A DNA stretch of 64,000 nt from Cryobacterium cryoconiti (GTDB lineage Bacteria > Actinomycetota > Actinomycetes > Actinomycetales > Microbacteriaceae), in assembly GCF_004403065.1 (NCBI RefSeq), contig NZ_SOHA01000005.1, positions 416,352 to 480,351 of the forward strand, written 5' to 3'. The notes below the pieces were generated by a model. The model searched no databases. It saw only the letters and a program-made list of their open reading frames with translations, and was not told the origin of the DNA. Position 1 is the stretch's first letter. Every line of letters starts with the position of its first letter. Position numbers and translations under genes: made by a program. This document shows positions 61,203 to 64,000 of this stretch, piece after piece.

Positions 61203-61261
61203 CCCGTGCGGACAACTGTTGCCCGCACACCGGCGACAGTTGTCCGCACGGGCAACAGTTG
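61203..61261. repeat. Intergenic hairpin with three GGCAACAGTTG half-sites (type B, copy 2)
   Basis: A 21-nt arm (61203-61223, CCCGTGCGG then ACAACTGTTGCC) pairs with 61232-61252 at 20 of 21 positions; loop CGCACACC. A third half-site GGGCAACAGTTG overlaps its end at 61250-61261. Same order and orientation as at 9467. Here it lies between tandem genes, after the lipoprotein stop and before coaE. Confidence 0.85.
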
Positions 61262-61277
61262 CAACGGGGCGAGGGAG

Positions 61278-61811
61278 TCAGCGGCCGGGATTGCCCGTGC
61301 AATCGACTGTTTCCGGGGTGAGTAGCCCCTCGTTGTAGGCCGAGTCCCGGGCTACGATCCGCCCGCCGAAACCCAGAACGCAGCCGAGCGCCCCCGGCGT
61401 GGAGCTCGTCGCCGTGAACGTCCAGGGTCCACCGCTGACGTCCGCGACGCAGGCGTAGGCGAGAACGGTGGCAACCGGCCCGAAGACGGTCACACTTCGA
61501 GTGGGAGTGCCGCCGGACTGCGTGAACGCCGTGTAGGTGACGGCCACCGGCGTCGTGGCGTCGTCGGAAAGCACCGTGTAGCTCGTGGCCGGAAGCTCGG
61601 TATCCGCGCTGGTGCAATCGCCCGGCCGGGCGGACGCAGACGGTGCGGGTGCGGGCGTCGGTGACGGCGACGGGGAGCTTGTCGGCGACCCGCTCGGGGT
61701 GACCTGCGGTGCCGCGGACGATGCCTGCGTTGTCGACGGGCCGGCCCCTGCGCACCCGCCCAGGAGCAGCACGATCGCAAGTGGCGCAAGGAGCAGATGC
61801 AGGCGAGTCAT
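61278..61811 (-). CDS. Putative lipoprotein
   Basis: A 177-aa exported lipoprotein. The signal has a positive start, a hydrophobic core and lipobox LLGG-C (Cys20). A Ser/Pro/Thr-rich linker (about 22-62) leads to a beta-rich domain with four Cys, likely two disulfides. No family is recognised. It ends close to the type B repeat and starts after the rpsA terminator region. Confidence 0.8.
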   Translation of the reverse strand: MTRLHLLLAPLAIVLLLGGCAGAGPSTTQASSAAPQVTPSGSPTSSPSPSPTPAPAPSASARPGDCTSADTELPATSYTVLSDDATTPVAVTYTAFTQSGGTPTRSVTVFGPVATVLAYACVADVSGGPWTFTATSSTPGALGCVLGFGGRIVARDSAYNEGLLTPETVDCTGNPGR

Positions 61812-61888
61812 TTTCGCATTCTACGATCCAGCGGGTCCTCGGCAATCCCCGACCCTCGCACCCCGGGGCAACCGACCTTGTCCACGCA

Positions 61889-61918
61889 GAAAGGCCGGTC
61901 CCGAGGGACCGGCCTTTC
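61889..61918. terminator. Terminator after rpsA
   Basis: A perfect 13-bp stem, GAAAGGCCGGTCC / GGACCGGCCTTTC, with a CGAG loop, the same GAAAGG...CCTTTC type as after pgl. It lies 56 nt after the rpsA stop on the - strand. Confidence 0.92.
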
Positions 61919-61926
61919 GTTGTGCG

Positions 61927-61986
61927 GTGGAGCCAGTTACTAGGTGGAGCCAGTTACTAGTTGGAGCCAGTTACTAGTTGGAGCTG
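61927..61986. repeat. 17-bp tandem repeat across the rpsA stop codon
   Basis: Three full units of GTGGAGCCAGTTACTAG-type sequence (61927-61943, 61944-61960, 61961-61977) and a partial fourth (61978-61986). Units 1 and 2 are identical; unit 3 differs at one base. The repeat unit includes the last rpsA codons and its TAG stop. It probably grew by slippage or unequal exchange. Confidence 0.9.
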
Positions 61987-63431
61987 GAGAGCTTCTCGCG
62001 CAGTGCTGCGAGGGCCTCGTCGTCCGCGAGGGTGCCGGCGCCGGCCGTCTCGCTCGAGAAGGTGTTGCCTGCGGCGGACGGGACATCGCCGACGGCGGTG
62101 ATCTCGTCGTTCGCGGAAGCAACCTGCTTCTTGTGGGCTTCCCAGCGAGCCTGGGCTGCAGCGTAGTCCTGCTCCCACTTCTCGCGCTGGGTTTCGAAGC
62201 CTTCGCGCCACTCGTTGGTCTCCGGGTCGAAGCCCTCGGGGTACTTGTAGTTGCCCTGGTCGTCGTACTCGGTGAGCATTCCGTAGAGTGCCGGGTCGAA
62301 CTCGGTGCCCTCGGGGTCGACACCATCGTTGGCCTGCTTGAGGCTCAGCGAGATGCGGCGACGCTCGAGATCGATGTCGATGACCTTGACGAAGACCTCG
62401 TCGCCGACCGCAACGACCTGCTCGGCGAGCTCGACGTGCTTGCCGGAGAGCTCGGAGATGTGGACGAGTCCCTCGATGCCCTCGGCAACGCGAACGAACG
62501 CGCCGAACGGAACGAGCTTGGTGACCTTACCCGGTGCAACCTGGCCGATGGCGTGGGTGCGGGCGAAGACCTGCCACGGGTCTTCCTGCGTGGCCTTGAG
62601 GGAGAGCGACACGCGCTCGCGCTCGAGGTCGACCTCGAGGATCTCGACGGTGACTTCCTGGCCAACCTCGACGACCTCGCTGGCGTGCTCGATGTGCTTC
62701 CAGCTGAGTTCGGAGACGTGAACCAGACCGTCAACGCCACCCAGGTCGACGAACGCACCGAAGTTGACGATCGACGAGACGACGCCCTTGCGGACCTGTC
62801 CCTTCTGGAGGTTGTTGAGGAACGTGGTGCGGCTCTCGGACTGAGTCTGCTCGAGCAGCGCACGACGGGACAGCACAACGTTGTTGCGGTTCTTGTCGAG
62901 TTCGAGGATCTTGGCCTCGATCTCCTGGCCCAGGTACGGGGTCAGGTCGCGAACACGGCGCAGCTCGATGAGCGACGCCGGCAGGAAGCCACGAAGTCCG
63001 ATGTCCACGATGAGGCCACCCTTGACAACCTCGATGACCGAACCGGTGACAACGCCATCCGATTCCTTGATCTTCTCGACGTCGCCCCATGCACGCTCGT
63101 ACTGAGCGCGCTTCTTGGACAGGATGAGACGGCCTTCTTTGTCTTCCTTCTGAAGGACGAGGGCCTCAACCAGGTCGCCGACCTTGACGACCTCGGAGGG
63201 GTCAACGTCGTGCTTGATGGAAAGTTCGCGGGAGGGAATGACACCCTCGGTCTTGTAGCCCACGTCGAGGAGAACCTCGTCGCGGTCGATCTTCACGACG
63301 GTTCCCTCGATGAGGTCTCCGTCGTTGAAGAATTTCAGAGTCTTTTCGACCGCGGCAAGAAAGTCTTCAGCAGATCCAATGTCGTTGATGGCGACCTGCT
63401 TGGGTGCCCGTTCGGTCGTTGCGATTGTCAT
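61974..63431 (-). CDS. rpsA: 30S ribosomal protein S1
   Basis: A 485-aa S1 with four S1 RNA-binding domains (about 40-110, 125-195, 210-280, 297-367), the normal number for actinobacteria, and an acidic tail of about 100 residues. It binds mRNA and starts translation on structured messages. CTGGAG 9 nt before ATG 63431 sets the start; the longer frame to 63581 has no ribosome site. Its 3' end runs into the 17-bp tandem repeat. Confidence 0.98.
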   Translation of the reverse strand: MTIATTERAPKQVAINDIGSAEDFLAAVEKTLKFFNDGDLIEGTVVKIDRDEVLLDVGYKTEGVIPSRELSIKHDVDPSEVVKVGDLVEALVLQKEDKEGRLILSKKRAQYERAWGDVEKIKESDGVVTGSVIEVVKGGLIVDIGLRGFLPASLIELRRVRDLTPYLGQEIEAKILELDKNRNNVVLSRRALLEQTQSESRTTFLNNLQKGQVRKGVVSSIVNFGAFVDLGGVDGLVHVSELSWKHIEHASEVVEVGQEVTVEILEVDLERERVSLSLKATQEDPWQVFARTHAIGQVAPGKVTKLVPFGAFVRVAEGIEGLVHISELSGKHVELAEQVVAVGDEVFVKVIDIDLERRRISLSLKQANDGVDPEGTEFDPALYGMLTEYDDQGNYKYPEGFDPETNEWREGFETQREKWEQDYAAAQARWEAHKKQVASANDEITAVGDVPSAAGNTFSSETAGAGTLADDEALAALREKLSSSN

Positions 63432-63508
63432 GTAGTAGTTGCTCCAGGATGGACATCGATAGGGCCACACACGGAGGTGAATCTCGTTCTCGTGCACCGG
63501 TGCGGCAA

Positions 63509-63538
63509 CGGATAGTTCGTCACAAACGTGACAGTCAA
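63509..63538 (-). promoter_or_regulatory. Likely rpsA promoter with palindrome
   Basis: On the - strand TTGACT (63533-63538) and TATCCG (63509-63514) are 18 nt apart. The spacer contains GTCAC-GTTT-GTGAC (63519-63532), a perfect inverted repeat that could bind a regulator. The rpsA start is 78 nt downstream. The gap 63432-63610 holds no gene. Confidence 0.5.
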
Positions 63539-63610
63539 GCTTAGCGGTTTGCGGGAGGGCCCGGCAACTCTCCGGCCTCACCCCGAATCTACGCCGACCT
63601 GTCCCGAACG

Positions 63611-64000
63611 CTACCCGAGCATCGCCGCCCGGAGGGTGTCCAGGCCGACCCCGCCGAGGTCGAGCGCCTTGCGGTGGAACTCCTTGATCGAGAACGCGTC
63701 GCCCTCGCGTGCCGCGTAGGTGTCACGCAGTTCTTCCCAGATCCGCTGGCCCACCTTGTACGAGGGTGCCTGTCCCGGCCAGCCGAGATAGCGGTTCACC
63801 TCGAACGAGACGAAGGCGGCGTTCATGTTCACGTTCTGGCCGAGGAAATCGAAGGCGTAGTCGGCGGTCCAGGGCCCGGAGCCGTCGGGCCGCTGCTTCT
63901 CGAGGTGCACTCCGATGTCGAGAACGACGCGCGCGGCGCGCATCCGTTGTCCGTCCAACATGCCGAGGCGGTCCGCCGGGTCGTCGAGGTAGCCGAGCTG
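63611..64000 (-). CDS. DUF885 domain-containing protein (3' end only)
   Basis: The last 129 residues of a DUF885 protein, open at the window edge. LGYLDDPADRLGMLDGQRMRAARVVLDIGVHLE, VNRYLGWPGQAPSYKVGQRIWEELR and FHRKALDLGGVGLDTLRAAMLG are marks of this family of putative zinc metallopeptidases; the LGWPGQA...K...R block carries conserved helix residues near the C-terminus. The HEXXH-type part would be upstream of the window. Start not visible. Confidence 0.9.
   Translation of the reverse strand, partial: QLGYLDDPADRLGMLDGQRMRAARVVLDIGVHLEKQRPDGSGPWTADYAFDFLGQNVNMNAAFVSFEVNRYLGWPGQAPSYKVGQRIWEELRDTYAAREGDAFSIKEFHRKALDLGGVGLDTLRAAMLG

Noticed and set aside
61944..63515. 523-aa open frame on the + strand
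   Set aside because: Antisense shadow of rpsA; Asp/Leu/Val-rich composition is the complement of S1 domains.

Overview
The window is one 64-kb stretch of a high-GC actinobacterial chromosome. RbpA, WhiA, OpcA, DUF3097, DUF3099 and the tkt-tal-pgi-zwf-opcA-pgl order all point to Actinobacteria. The gene content and order fit the Microbacteriaceae best (Cryobacterium/Leifsonia-like), but that family placement is an inference. No rRNA, tRNA, CRISPR, prophage, insertion sequence or transposase gene was seen. Coding density is high, with many 1-10 nt overlaps, so this is core chromosome and not an island.

Layout. 0-9.4 kb: a four-domain persulfide/CoA-disulfide reductase behind a CsoR/CstR-type operator, then conserved genes of poorly known function (DUF4097-like, HAD, DnaJ plus NERD-like, SMP-30, a 54-aa membrane protein, a YedK/HMCES DNA-crosslink protein, DUF3097) and a cold-shock protein. 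9.4-18 kb: an Lrp regulator divergent from a PLP-dependent trans-sulfuration-type enzyme, an SF2 helicase, a GDSL hydrolase, a D,D-carboxypeptidase, a TrmH/SpoU methyltransferase, a sirtuin and a histidine phosphatase. 18-29 kb: a glycosyltransferase/hydrolase pair, TreS, a DEDD exonuclease, Zn-free ribosomal L31, an orphan ABC ATPase, divergent glgA/glgC, serB, fabG and a DUF3099-small protein-SURF1 operon. 29-38 kb: ABC-F ATPase, TetR regulator, the sufB-sufD-Rieske-sufC-sufT iron-sulfur operon, and ctaA and ctaB for heme A. 38-47 kb: the pentose-phosphate operon. 47-61 kb: rbpA, secG, then tpiA-pgk-gap, sodA, whiA, rapZ, uvrC, uvrA, uvrB and coaE. 61-64 kb: a lipoprotein, rpsA and the 3' end of a DUF885 gene cut by the window edge.

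How the genes work together. The tkt-pgl operon with the tpiA-pgk-gap operon supplies central carbon flux and NADPH. glgA/glgC and treS handle glycogen and trehalose. sufBCDT, ctaA, ctaB and SURF1 support respiratory Fe-S and heme-copper enzymes. uvrABC, with a LexA box in front of uvrA, handles excision repair.

The least explained part of the window is non-coding: long perfect or near-perfect hairpins sitting alone between genes. One type (GGCAACAGTTG half-sites) occurs twice, 52 kb apart, with the same three-half-site layout. Other unusual points are a 17-bp tandem repeat over the rpsA stop codon, a triplicated N-terminal motif in the DUF3097 protein, a SUF operon without sufS/sufU/sufR, and the absence of yvcK between rapZ and whiA. 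I did not find convincing evidence of a wholly new multi-gene system.
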